From Trichostrongylus colubriformis (taxonomy: Eukaryota > Nematoda > Chromadorea > Rhabditida > Trichostrongylidae): a stretch of 64,000 nt of DNA. The notes beneath the pieces are model-generated. The model searched no databases and had not been told where the DNA came from. It was given only the letters and a program-made list of their open reading frames with translations. Where the stretch lies: the NCBI GenBank assembly GCA_963978905.1, contig OZ022258.1:55226591-55290590 (forward strand), written 5' to 3'. Below are positions 26,552-36,320 of the stretch, in pieces (the first letter of the stretch is position 1; each line of letters starts with the position of its first letter). A program made the translations under genes and the position numbers.

Positions 26552-26980
26552 TCAAAGGAATGTCCACGGAATAATGAGATTTTCTGTTACCCATGTACTT
26601 ATGTTGTTTGCCTGATAAGGGTCGCAGCAAAGTTACACGCGAAAAAGTGAGAATTCGGATAAGATAAATCTCCCCAATTCTCGGCCGGGTGGGCGGGGCC
26701 TCAGAGTAAAAGCTCTGTCTCGTCGCAGGCCGCAGTTGGGAACGGAGAGTAGGACTGTCAGGTAACTTTCTGTTCCTACAATACGTCTCCGACCGGAGCG
26801 GAAGACGGGCTGGGTACTTGCTAGGTAGCCCCGCCCACCCGGCCGGGAATTTGGGGACTTTATCTTAGCCGAATTCTCACTTTTTCGCGTGAAACTTTGC
26901 ATGCGGCCTTTATTAGGCAAGTACAACCTGGATAATATGAGTAACAAATTAACTCATTTTTTCGTGGACGGTTCCTATAA
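26552..26980. mobile_element. Long-TIR element, family D, copy 1 (about 430 bp)
   Basis: Inverted arms of about 140 bp run inward from caaaggaatgtccacgga on the left and from the reverse complement of cgtggacggttcctataa on the right. Both arms contain cacgcgaaaaagtgagaatt and end in a GC-rich block with gggcggggc. The element at 29963-30384 shares the arms and the internal cgtctccgaccg segment. There is no transposase frame, so this is a non-autonomous element. Confidence 0.8.
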
Positions 26981-28787
26981 GAAAGGTCTATCTAGGAAGC
27001 TCGCTCAGAAGGGAATATCAGCTAATCCACCGAACGAAACAACACCGAAAGGCTGGAAGTTGACGGTCCGGTCCGCAGGCAGAGTGTAATTCCGGTCACC
27101 CTCAAGCTAGTATAGGAGTAATGCGATCTGGAAATATTTGGTTGCGTAACCCATATTAGTGGAGCAACGGCGTCTCTGTCTAGTCACTGGCCAAGTGCAA
27201 GCATTCGCAGCATTCAGTGCAAAAGACTCCTCATTATTGAATTAGCAAATACTCCATTATAAGTTAAAATTGCTATGTTGTTGTTGAAAAACCTATTTAC
27301 GATGCCATGGTCCATAAAGTCGTTGAGGGGTGTTTTAACTGCCCTCACATGATCCTCGTTACGATCATAGTTTATGAGTCATGTCACAGGAACCACGAGA
27401 GGACAATGATGTTTACGACACGATGGTTCATGTGACCAGCGTCACCTAAAGCGCAGTCCAATTATTCCATTCATAAATCGCCATATTTGGAATTGAGCAC
27501 TGTCGATTTCGTCGGCAGACTTCAGAATGCCGCTCTAGCGAATGCGTGGAAACGCAATTGATCAATCCTTTCCGGAATGTTGGACCACCAATAGAAGATG
27601 TGAAGCCGTAAAAGAGTACTACAATTTCAGATGAGATCAAACCACAAAATCTGTTTCGTTCACTCCTGCCGCACACCGTCGCACTTACTAATAACATTAA
27701 CACAATTCAATCAATCTTAAGAATGATGTCAGTCGACTGATAGCTGACAGCTTACAACTGTTACTTTACTAGTTCATTGGCAGAGAATTCGGTTAAAATT
27801 ATGAACTCCCTTCGGCAAACAACAAAATTAGTGAGTTATCGCCGTTTATACCACACTGCGAGCTGTAGAATGTAGCGATAGGACACACTACGTGCGTTTC
27901 TCAAGTATTTCCATATCGGGAACAACGATTGTGCTTCACTTGCTACTGGTTGTCATCATGGTGCGGTAGCGGATTTTTCCGCTCAGTAGGTGGAACTACA
28001 GGGTGAGTTTCTTCATGTTGCTTGGGCTTCTCTGTGTGGTCCCGACACGATGTCGGAACCGCTAGGGAAGATGAAGCGCTTGGTGGTTTAGATTCCCAAA
28101 TGTAAACCTTGCACCACGTTCAGGCCTCCAAAGACGACGATACAGTCGAAACGTGAGGCCAATTTAACAAATGTTGCACCACTCAACCTCGAAAGGCACA
28201 ATCTTATTAAACAACTCACAATAGTTAGTATTTTAATCACTGAAAAAAGGAGGTTTTCTGTCAAAACCGGTTCTGAAGAGTACTTATGGTTAGTGGTAAT
28301 TCTCGCGCCTTCTACATTTATTCATATGGAATCTTTAAGGAGGCTGAAGAGCTTTACTCAGTCAAACCAGCAATAAATAAAAATATTCCTTGGATTGTAC
28401 AATTCTACTACCTTTTAAAAATACGATCTTCGAAAGGCACAGAGTACGAACCCATCCAGACAGTTCAGATCAATGCAGCAAACTAAGCACGACCTAGCGT
28501 GCTACATACCTAAATTCTTGGAGATATTGGTGATTCACTTTATTTTCTGGAAGCAAAAGAACTGACGAAAGCTCAAGGTCTCTGACGTGCTTAACGGTAG
28601 AACAAGCGCCGAACTAGCCAAAACTTACAGGAAGACACCAAAATTCGTACTCAGTAGCTTGATAACGATTCCACTAATGATGAAATTAATAGCGATTGAA
28701 AGATCCTGCAGTAGGTTTGAACGACAAACTTTTCAGCACGCAAAATATTGCAGTAAAGCCCGCAAATATTGATGTTTACTGTCTTTA
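26981..28787. other. Non-coding stretch
   Basis: No exon chain or repeat that I can support. Confidence 0.4.
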
Positions 28788-28946
28788 GGCCGCTTCCATA
28801 CTTTGCGCACCGACGCCGTCACGCGCGTGCCTGCGTCACGCGCGTGACGCCGGCACGCGCGTGACGCCGGCACGCGCGTGACGCAGGCACGCGCGTGACG
28901 CAGGCACGCGCGTGACGGCGTCGGTGCGCAAAGTATGGAAGCGGCC
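28788..28946. mobile_element. Harbinger/Tourist-like MITE with tandem GC-rich core (159 bp)
   Basis: The ends ggccgcttccatactttgcg and the matching reverse complement are flanked on both sides by the direct duplication TTA (28785-28787 and 28947-28949), the signature of PIF/Harbinger insertion. The centre (about 28810-28920) is built of about 21-bp units, each with the self-complementary core cacgcgcgtg followed by acgc(a/c)gg. The whole element is close to one large hairpin. Confidence 0.85.
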
Positions 28947-29962
28947 TTAACTACCGATGCGTAACTAATTCTACGAAGATCTACGACCGAATTGTTCCAG
29001 CCATTGATATACTTCCCATCCATCCTCTGCATATATTCTCGCACTATACAATTTATTAAAGCTCGGCTTGTAGATCGTGTCCACAGTACGTCCAATTCGA
29101 ATCCCCTTTTTCTTAATTTGAAGCTATGAGTAGCTCCAAGGTTATTATTTGTCTAATTGACAGGATGTCATTTGATCAGTAAAAAAACGACTTAATCTTG
29201 CCCACTCTTTCAGGCTCAACTTTTTGTGGGCCTCATACCGTTCACGTGATCGTATTCACAGTTTTTTTTATATAAAATTTGCTGTTGAGGTACTGTAGGA
29301 CTGTTCCCACATATTTGTCAACATAGCCGATAAACAATACTATGAATAATTTTCTTCATGAAATCAAATATTGACAGTCGAGATTTGATTAAAATTCAAT
29401 CTGAGAGCACAAGCGTGAGTACAGTAAACCCAGTAGGTCAACAGTGCGTACAAAAACACCTACCTGGTTTGTTTTCTTTTACTTACGCCTTTCACCATTA
29501 GACATGAAAGGGTTACTGAGGTTCAACCATATACTACGGTGCCACTATCGACGTTTACGCCGCGTGTCAGCAAAGCCTACAAGTGAGAGATTCCTTCCAT
29601 TTTTCCAGCTCAACCACTAAGCCACTCTCAAGTGATAAGGTCAATGCAGCAAAATATATGACTGAGAAGACTTGTATACTTGCAGAGCTTTAATGAGCTA
29701 CTTAGGAGGTAGTTTGCTCTCAACTGCTTGCCAAATTGCTTTCTGTTGATTCGCCATCATCTTGGTAATGGTTTTACTGATGATTGATAGGGTAATATAA
29801 CTGTATTAATTAGGAGGGGGTCGCTTGTGAAATCTTAAACAGAATTATTGGTTTGCATGACTGACAGTGACAAGTCTTGAAAAAAGCTAATATTATTGCT
29901 CAATATTCATGTAAGACATGATACCCTTCAAAACTCAAGGTACCCTCCCTTTCCGCACCTCA
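28947..29962. other. Non-coding stretch
   Basis: No supported feature. Confidence 0.4.
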
Positions 29963-30384
29963 GTTAAAAGAGTCGAGCACAGAAAAATGAGTTCCTCTGT
30001 TCCCCATATATTTATGATGTACTCGCTTAATAAGGGCCGCATGCAAAATTTACGCGAAAAAGTGCGAATATGGCCAAGATACAGCTCGTCAAAGTGGTGG
30101 TCGAGGGGGCGGGGTCTCAGAGTAAGTGCCGGCTCCGTCGTCCGCCGCGCTCGGAGACGAAGAGTGGGACTGTTCAAGTAACTTCCTGTACCTATCATGC
30201 GTCTCCGACCGCAGCGGAAGACGGGGCGGGCATTAACTTTCGGGCCCCGTCCCTCGGATCCATCTGTACCTTAGTCGGATTGTCACTTTTTCGCGTGAAA
30301 CATTGATGCAGCATTTATTAGACAAATACAACATAAATATATGGGTAACGCAGAAACTCATTTTTCCGTGCACGATCCCTTTGA
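29963..30384. mobile_element. Long-TIR element, family D, copy 2 (about 420 bp)
   Basis: This has the same arrangement as 26552-26980: long imperfect arms containing gaaaaatgagtt, cccatatatttatg and cacgcgaaaaagtg, and a GC-rich centre with gtctccgaccgcagcggaag. The two copies are clearly diverged from each other. It has no coding capacity. Confidence 0.8.
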
Positions 30385-30539
30385 TAGACGACCGGTACTC
30401 TCTATGCCCAACACACTTAGCGAATATTTCTGAATAGTTCTTATCTCGTACTCACATAAATAAACAAGGAGTGAAGTAGTAGGCATCATTTTTACGGAAG
30501 ATTAGGCCCGAGAAGGTGCCGGCTGTCATCGGTGAGTAT

Positions 30540-30986
30540 CCTCTTGAGACTGAATTCATGACGGCTTGCAGTGGGAATCGTAGACCGGCGTATCGGCGCA
30601 CCCGCGACTTAGGATTTTTGACGATGCCACGTACCACCACATTAGTTCATTTGATTGTGGCAAATAGCCAAAATCGCGGATGCGCCGATCCGCCAATTCT
30701 CTCAAATCGCGGATGCGCCAGTACACTCATTTTCGTGATCGATACGTACCTCATGCATGACGCGAATGCGCCAATTATCCCGAATCGCGAATGCGCCAAT
30801 TGTGCCGAATCGCGAATGCGCCAATACTCTTATCTTCCTGATCGATACGTATCGTATGCATTACGCGGATGCGACAATTCTCTCAAATCGCGGATGCGCA
30901 AATGCGCTCATTTTCTCGATCGATATGTATATTTAACTTTACGCTAATGCGCCAAAACTCTCATCCGATTCGGTATGAACGCGACC
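30540..30986. mobile_element. Repeat family F, copy 1, with internal cgcggatgcgcc array
   Basis: The right end ggtatgaacgcgacc followed by TAA resembles the Harbinger-like MITE termini. The interior contains about seven variants of aatcgcggatgcgccaatt, interspersed with gatcgatacgta at 30737, 30840 and (diverged) about 30918. The stretch ggatttttgacgatgccacg followed by taccaccac is shared with the copy at about 62880-63194. The left boundary is not resolved. It is repeat DNA despite an open frame running through it. Confidence 0.65.
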
Positions 30987-31343
30987 TAACCAGGCCAAGT
31001 CACCCGTGGAGGCTGTGGCTGCGCTTGCTACCGCAAGGTCGATTCACAACTGGACCAGTTCCATACTTCTCACGTGCTAAACCTATCCGCACGACAGGGT
31101 AGCCCAGTATGTGTGCAATGATGCTCACTGCTTACAAGTGTTCACATATTTAGTGAAAAGAGGGCATCACAAAGCTTCGGCCTCTCGTCATGTCGAGCGG
31201 TGATTTCCTGTAATCCACTTATGGCATCTACTCACCTATGGACGAGTAGACCTGCAGACAGACAAGCCGACAACCTTTTCTCTACATAGCTGTACGACAT
31301 TACAGGCTTCGGATAGAGAAAATACGCGTTGCTACTTAATGCG

Positions 31344-33054
31344 ATGATTTACCTTTCTGTCTATTTGATTCTGCAATTCTTATCCTCCTTGTATCTGCTG
31401 GTCCAATGTGGTGGCAAAAAGAAAAAGATTGATAACAAAAAGGTAAGATCAATCATTTCAGAAAACAGTAACAGCGATAATTTGGCCACCTGCGCCAAAT
31501 TGTAATGTATGTATGTTGGGAGCGGCCTACAACTTGGGTAGTTAGACCCTCAACCCTCCGTCTGTTAACTCGGTAGTGAACATTTTCCGGCGCGCGCTTA
31601 GAGGCAGCATCAGGGGAAATTCGGACGAAAAGTAAAAAAAAGTTAGAGGCAGCATTAGGGGAAATTCGGACGAAAAGTAAAAAAAGTAGTGAATGTGAAA
31701 GTCGAGATCCCTAGTAACAGGACAGTGAAGAAACAACGGATGGAAATGGCCAATAACCCGAGAGATAGGACCCCTCCCTTGCTTCTAGGAGAGGAAGAGC
31801 TGTCCGTTAAATGGCGGGTGATTTGATCTAGTTTTCCATTGGCATGTTGCCAAGTAAACACAAGGGAATGTTTGGAGATACGACAGCATCTATTTTTTGG
31901 AGTGAGTTTCAAGCTTAAACTGCAAAAGCGCGCCGCAAAACCTTCGATCCTGCCGCATCTCCTCGGCCGCTCCCACCCCAGTCAATCGGGAATTACGCAT
32001 CGGGTGGCGGGATCGACAAATCAAAGAGGCGGAACAGACGAGCGGTTGCGGCGTTTTGCGGCGTTTCTACAGCTCGGAGGGGCGCTTTTTCACCGGGATT
32101 TCGCCACAGATAGCCTTCCTAAGCCCGGGAGAGTGACTTCTTATAGGGATTTCTCCATTACGGCATTATCCCTAATGCTGTCTTTAACGTAACGATCGGA
32201 GCCAGTTAACCTGTAGTGTGTGGCAGCCATGCGTAGCAGGTGACGCGCTCATTTGTGGAAGGAACTGGCCAAGGGATGGGTGAAAGTGGTCGTCGGTCAG
32301 TGCGGTGTCTGTTCAGATGCTTAGGTGTCAACTTTTCATAAGACGCCCCTCATTGCGAGATCGTCCTTTTCCTAATTATACCTCTGAATTGTGAGTAAAG
32401 TCTTGTGGGCATAAGCTATATGGTGGGCTTCAAGCAAAAAGGAGAAAAGATTCAGGGAGCGCCCGCAAGTGGTAAACCAAGTGAGCCAGCGGCGAGTACC
32501 GCAAGTACCGCAAAGCCTGAAGCGGACAAGACAGCCATTGAGGAGAAGAAAGAAGGTGATAAACCACCAGAAGAAAAGAAGGAAGAGAAGAAGGAAGAGA
32601 AGAAAGAAGAGAAGAAGGAGGAGGAGAAAAAAGAGGAAAAGAAACCAACGGGTAGTAAGGAAAAGGAAGAGGAGAAGAAGGAAGAAAAGAAAGAGGAGAA
32701 GAAGGAAGAGGAGAAGAAAGAGGAAAAGAAAGAAGAAAAGAAACCAACGGGTAGTAAGGAAAAGGAAGAGGAGAAGAAGGAGGAAAAGAAAGAGGAGAAG
32801 AAGGAAGAGAAGAAAGAAGAAAAGTCAAAAGGCGATGAGGTACGTCCCGCATTTTATGTGCTGTTGATTACACTGCATTACAATATGAGTTTCAGCTCAA
32901 AGTCGATAAAACCATGGCATCTCAAGTGGGAGGGAAGGTGTGACTATTTGATGTGAATTCTTGACACTAATATTCCTTACTTCATACTTAATATTTGTCT
33001 ACATTTCAGCCTGAATCACGTGCAGCAGGAGGCACCGAAAAAGAAGACGGTTAG
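31344..33054 (+). CDS. Membrane-anchored lysine/glutamate-rich protein, copy 1 (spliced)
   Basis: I predict three exons: 31344-31442, 32456-32839 and 33010-33054, giving 175 residues. Exon 1 encodes a hydrophobic helix (about residues 2-20) followed by QCGGKKKK. Exon 2 encodes a short Ala/Pro/Ser/Thr linker and about 100 residues that are almost only Lys and Glu (repeats of KKEEKKEE with two KKPTGSKEKEEE blocks). Exon 3 ends with TEKEDG and TAG. Splice sites are canonical (AAG/gtaag, attcag/GGA, GAG/gtacg, tttcag/CCT) and all junctions are phase 0. A paralogue at 49947 has an exon 1 of exactly the same length, 99 nt. The last exon could instead splice at GACG/gttag in phase 1, as the paralogue appears to do, so the gene may continue. 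Intron 1 contains repeat C. The K/E tract is probably an extended charged helix. I know of no function; the pairing with an MSP gene suggests sperm, by inference. Confidence 0.65.
31600..32186. repeat. Interspersed repeat C, copy 1
   Basis: This matches 46680-47238 in direct orientation across several blocks: agtaacaggac, ccattggcatgt, gcgccgcaaaaccttcgatc, tgcggcgtttctacaa/g and gggcgctttttcaccgggat. It contains a local duplication of about 42 bp (ttagaggcagcat...aaaagtaaaaaa, twice, at about 31599 and 31643). No terminal inverted repeats are visible. It lies inside intron 1 of the 31344 gene. It could be a SINE-like or decayed transposon sequence; I cannot assign it. Confidence 0.75.
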
Positions 33055-35316
33055 AAACAATGTTAATCAAACTTCGAGTATGCACAATCACACACAGAGG
33101 CACCGACACTCGTGACATGCAGGGGCGCGGTCGCGAAGCGGTACTTCTTAGAAGCCTAGAAAGTGTGCTGAAATGGGCAAGGGTGGACTTCTTGTTCTGA
33201 TATTTGTGACTGAGAAATTGTTGAACCTATGACAAGCCTATGCGATTTACTGACGGAAAAGGAAGCAAAATAGTTCCTAATGCGCCCGCGCTTCTTAACA
33301 TGACATTGATTTGTAAATTAATTTTCCAAAGACAGTGTGACATGATGAAAATATGCTACAAGGTGATTCTGTGGGTAGCCATTCACCCCTTCTGTTTCGC
33401 GACCGCGTGCGGAACTGTCGGCCTGATCGAAAGCTAATAGTAGCACCTGAAAAAGATTCCACAGCACTCAAAAAAAATGGTTCAAAAAATACGTATACGC
33501 TTTCACATTTGAAGAGATTCATATGCTACAGTCGCGATGGGTCACACAGCCACCGACATTCATTATCCAGTGGAAACTGCATATAGCTCAACTTTGGGCT
33601 CTGTAGGACTGTGGCTATGCACAGATTGTGTAACCAATGCTGCTTGTGAACTTAACAAAGGCGGTTAAAAGTAGCTGCTTTGCGTTCAGAAAAAAACAGA
33701 TGCTGTACCGGTCGCAGCCACACGGATCTGACATGGGTCCGAACCATTTACATCATATGATGCGCATGCATGGAGATATGGTACGCACTGCTCACGCTTA
33801 TCACTTTCATATCGATTCGTGTGCATCTTATATCCCAAGGTGTGCCAACGTTCATCTTTCTGGACCCCTAGCGTTTGTATAGGATTAAAACATTTTCCCT
33901 TCATAGATATTCAGTCTAGGGCACCCACCCCCTCAAAAGAAATTCACACATTATGCACAAAGCAACCGTAAATTACTCTTTCACTCTTTTTATTATCGCA
34001 ATAAATTCAGTCTCATACACTCCACGTCACCCCCCCCCCCCCTCCCTTGAGCTGTGGGCCAAGACACTTGAATTGGGTCAGGGTCGCGGAAGTACGTAGG
34101 GCACGGCTTTTCGCGCGCGGCCATTTCACAACAGAAGCGGGAGAGCATTTGCCGCTTGCTGTAACGCAGTCCTGGTGGTGCGGTGATCCAGTTTGATTCT
34201 CCTGATCCTCGATTCTCCTTCTGTTCCTGTCCTGTTTCCAGAAAATTCTGTCTCTTTTCCTTTTATTTATTCCTGTCTCCTTCCTGTTCGTATTGCCTCA
34301 ATTGTGTACCCCCTTACTTTCATTCTCCAGCAAGCATATACCTCGAATGCAAGTTTGATCATTTATCCGCTAGATAATTTTAGTTCAGAAATTATTCTAA
34401 AAGTATACGAAGTTTAAACTGGTTCTAAAAAGCACAGAAAGGATCAATAGAACCGCTTGTTTCGATTTTCTTCGCTGTCAGCGCCGCGAATCGAGGCTGT
34501 AAGCGATATGCTGCTCTGCAATAGCGGCTGTTACTTTGCCAAGTATAGACAGTGCCTAGAAAGAAAGAAGACCAATCTAGAGCTTTCTATTTGAAAATAA
34601 TTTCCATTAAATTTTACAGACGCTGCAGGAGGAATTAAATTAAGCGCTAGCACTCTAACATGGGAAGCAAAGGAATCTCAACAGGTAAGACCAACGATTA
34701 CTTTCGTTAAAGTAGTGAATCACAATGAATGAAAAGAATCGCGGACCAAGCCCATAAATCGGTGTCACTTGACCTGCTCGACTGCTCTTACACCGATTAG
34801 AAGCGCAGTCTGCGCTCGGTAGGAGGTGCTCAGGACTTTGATCATATTGATTCACGCCTCAGCCACACTTACATTTACGCAGTGCGTTAGGTTTTCGAAA
34901 ATTATGCTCTCCCCTAAATCCACTGGACTAACTCATCGTAGTGATGGTGTACCACAAAAAAGAATTGGCTAGAATGATCGCATTTTGTACCGTTTTGTTA
35001 AAAATACCTGCTTATATGAATAAAAGGACAGGATTCTTCAACCGCCCCTCATCAAATACAATCCGCTCCCTTTTGACTCTCTTGAACAGTACCCAACCAA
35101 CATGACCCTGGTCACACCATTGGCATGCTGAGGGGAGTGAGCTTAACGGGCTTCAAGGCACTTCCACTGGTGGCGATCAAGGTCCCGCTTGCCCCCTAAC
35201 AAGCTGAAATGCACCGTCCTACGGTTAGTAGGTATGGAATATTCTGGCAAGTCCGAGACTATGACCCGAGAAGAAGCGTATTAAGGGCACTAGGTGACAC
35301 TAGGTGATAAGGTCAG
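33055..35316. other. Non-coding stretch upstream of the BEL/Pao insertion
   Basis: I searched for a first MSP exon (short, ending in GGxQ/gt) to complete the 45205 gene and did not find one. A C11 run occurs at about 34029. No other feature is supported. Confidence 0.4.
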
Positions 35317-35573
35317 TGTCCCGCTTTGTGGGGATCTAATGGTGTTCCCAGAGTGTTTGCCTCTGTAGAAACAATACCGTGGTGGTTGGAATATTTATTG
35401 CTAGTAGACACCTGTAGTAGCCAGGCAATGGTACAAGAACCCCGTATCAGCGGGCCGTGTTGCTTTTATACGGACCCTTACTGATACGGGGGAATAAGGG
35501 GCATGTGATAAAGAGGGTCAAAAGGTTAAGCATACTCTAAAAAGGGGGTCGAAGGGTCACGCGGAGCGAGACA
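35317..35573 (-). repeat. 3' LTR of the BEL/Pao element
   Basis: It is 257 bp, identical to 44468-44724. Reading the minus strand it holds a TATA box TATAAAAG (35463-35470) and an AATAAA signal (35394-35399), consistent with U3-R-U5 order. The TATA lies in the loop of an 11-bp perfect inverted repeat (ccccgtatcag at 35440-35450 and ctgatacgggg at 35481-35491). Confidence 0.95.
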
Positions 35574-35588
35574 CTCCGCGCCCCCCTC
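35574..35588 (-). other. Polypurine tract of the BEL/Pao element
   Basis: On the minus strand, directly before the 3' LTR, the sequence reads GAGGGGGGCGCGGAG. It is G-rich with two interrupting C bases. Its position is that expected of the plus-strand primer for reverse transcription. Confidence 0.7.
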
Positions 35589-35724
35589 ACAATGGTTAAT
35601 TAATATGCATAACATGGTCAAATAGATACATCGAATTTGGCAAAAAAAAAATGTCAACATTTAAATTAATACATGTCTCTATTTAGGAGCTTGTCGTCAT
35701 GTGCCGTCGCGTAGTTTCCAGCTT

Positions 35725-36213
35725 CTAGTTCTTTCTTCTCTTGGCGAATACATGATGCCCTCTAGAAGGGCAAAGTAGAATGTTGTGGGGCATCTTGCAT
35801 GCCTGACAAGATACCCTGCAGTCTCCTTGATGAGCTGCCTTCAGACATCGAGTGCATAGGCTCATTTTAGAAGCCTGTACTGCCCTCGATACCGAATCGG
35901 GGTATCTTGGACAGCGACTCGAATAGTGCGAGTCGCCGTCTTCTACCACAGGGCAGAATACGCACTGCGACTTAGGCGCAGAGCGGTCAATGAGCAGCTG
36001 CAGAGCTGCTTCAATACCATCTAGTCTGCCACTAGAGGAGGCCACAATATTGAATAACGATTCAATCTTGTCATCCAGTGCATGTAGAGCTCTGGCGAGG
36101 GGCGATAGACCCTGGTGTTGTTCCAACTCGGCAAGGGCGGCGTGAAGCTCAGGCATGATAGACATGATAGTTATGATTGATATGCTCAGCTTATATACAC
36201 GTTTCTTGCGCAA
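35725..36213 (-). CDS. Accessory zinc-knuckle ORF after envelope in BEL/Pao element
   Basis: This is a 162-codon frame between the envelope stop and the polypurine tract, in a different reading frame from the polyprotein. Residues 20-75 are a Leu/Ala-rich, probably helical segment. Residues 84-148 contain three zinc knuckles: C84-C87-H96-C101, C120-C123-H128-C132 and C136-C139-H143-C148. The Gag part of the polyprotein has the same three-knuckle array (407-469), with the same 18-residue spacer between knuckles 1 and 2 and the same Cx2Cx3Hx4C third knuckle ending in LC. I infer a duplicated or captured nucleocapsid-like module. Start: the first ATG is 36213, but the ATGs at 36165 or 36156 are equally possible, since the 5' part encodes a low-complexity hydrophobic run. 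TATATAA lies at about 36193-36199 on the same strand. How it is expressed (splicing, internal promoter) is unknown. A role in RNA binding is inference. Confidence 0.75.
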   Translation of the reverse strand: MRKKRVYKLSISIITIMSIMPELHAALAELEQHQGLSPLARALHALDDKIESLFNIVASSSGRLDGIEAALQLLIDRSAPKSQCVFCPVVEDGDSHYSSRCPRYPDSVSRAVQASKMSLCTRCLKAAHQGDCRVSCQACKMPHNILLCPSRGHHVFAKRRKN

Positions 36214-36320
36214 CAGTGATAGCTCATGCTACGCTATTGTCGTATTGTGGTCAAGAGAGGGGTACTCTTGATACCACAAAGGAATCACCGGAAAATTTGT
36301 TTACCTTGGGTGGGCCTCTA

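Noticed and set aside
30516..30947. 143-codon plus-strand open frame
   Set aside because: It runs through the repeated cgcggatgcgcc units of repeat family F; it is repeat DNA, not a gene.
32430..32867. Long open frames on the other strand and frame of the K/E-rich exon
   Set aside because: Shadows of a purine-rich repeat, which rarely contains stops in any frame.
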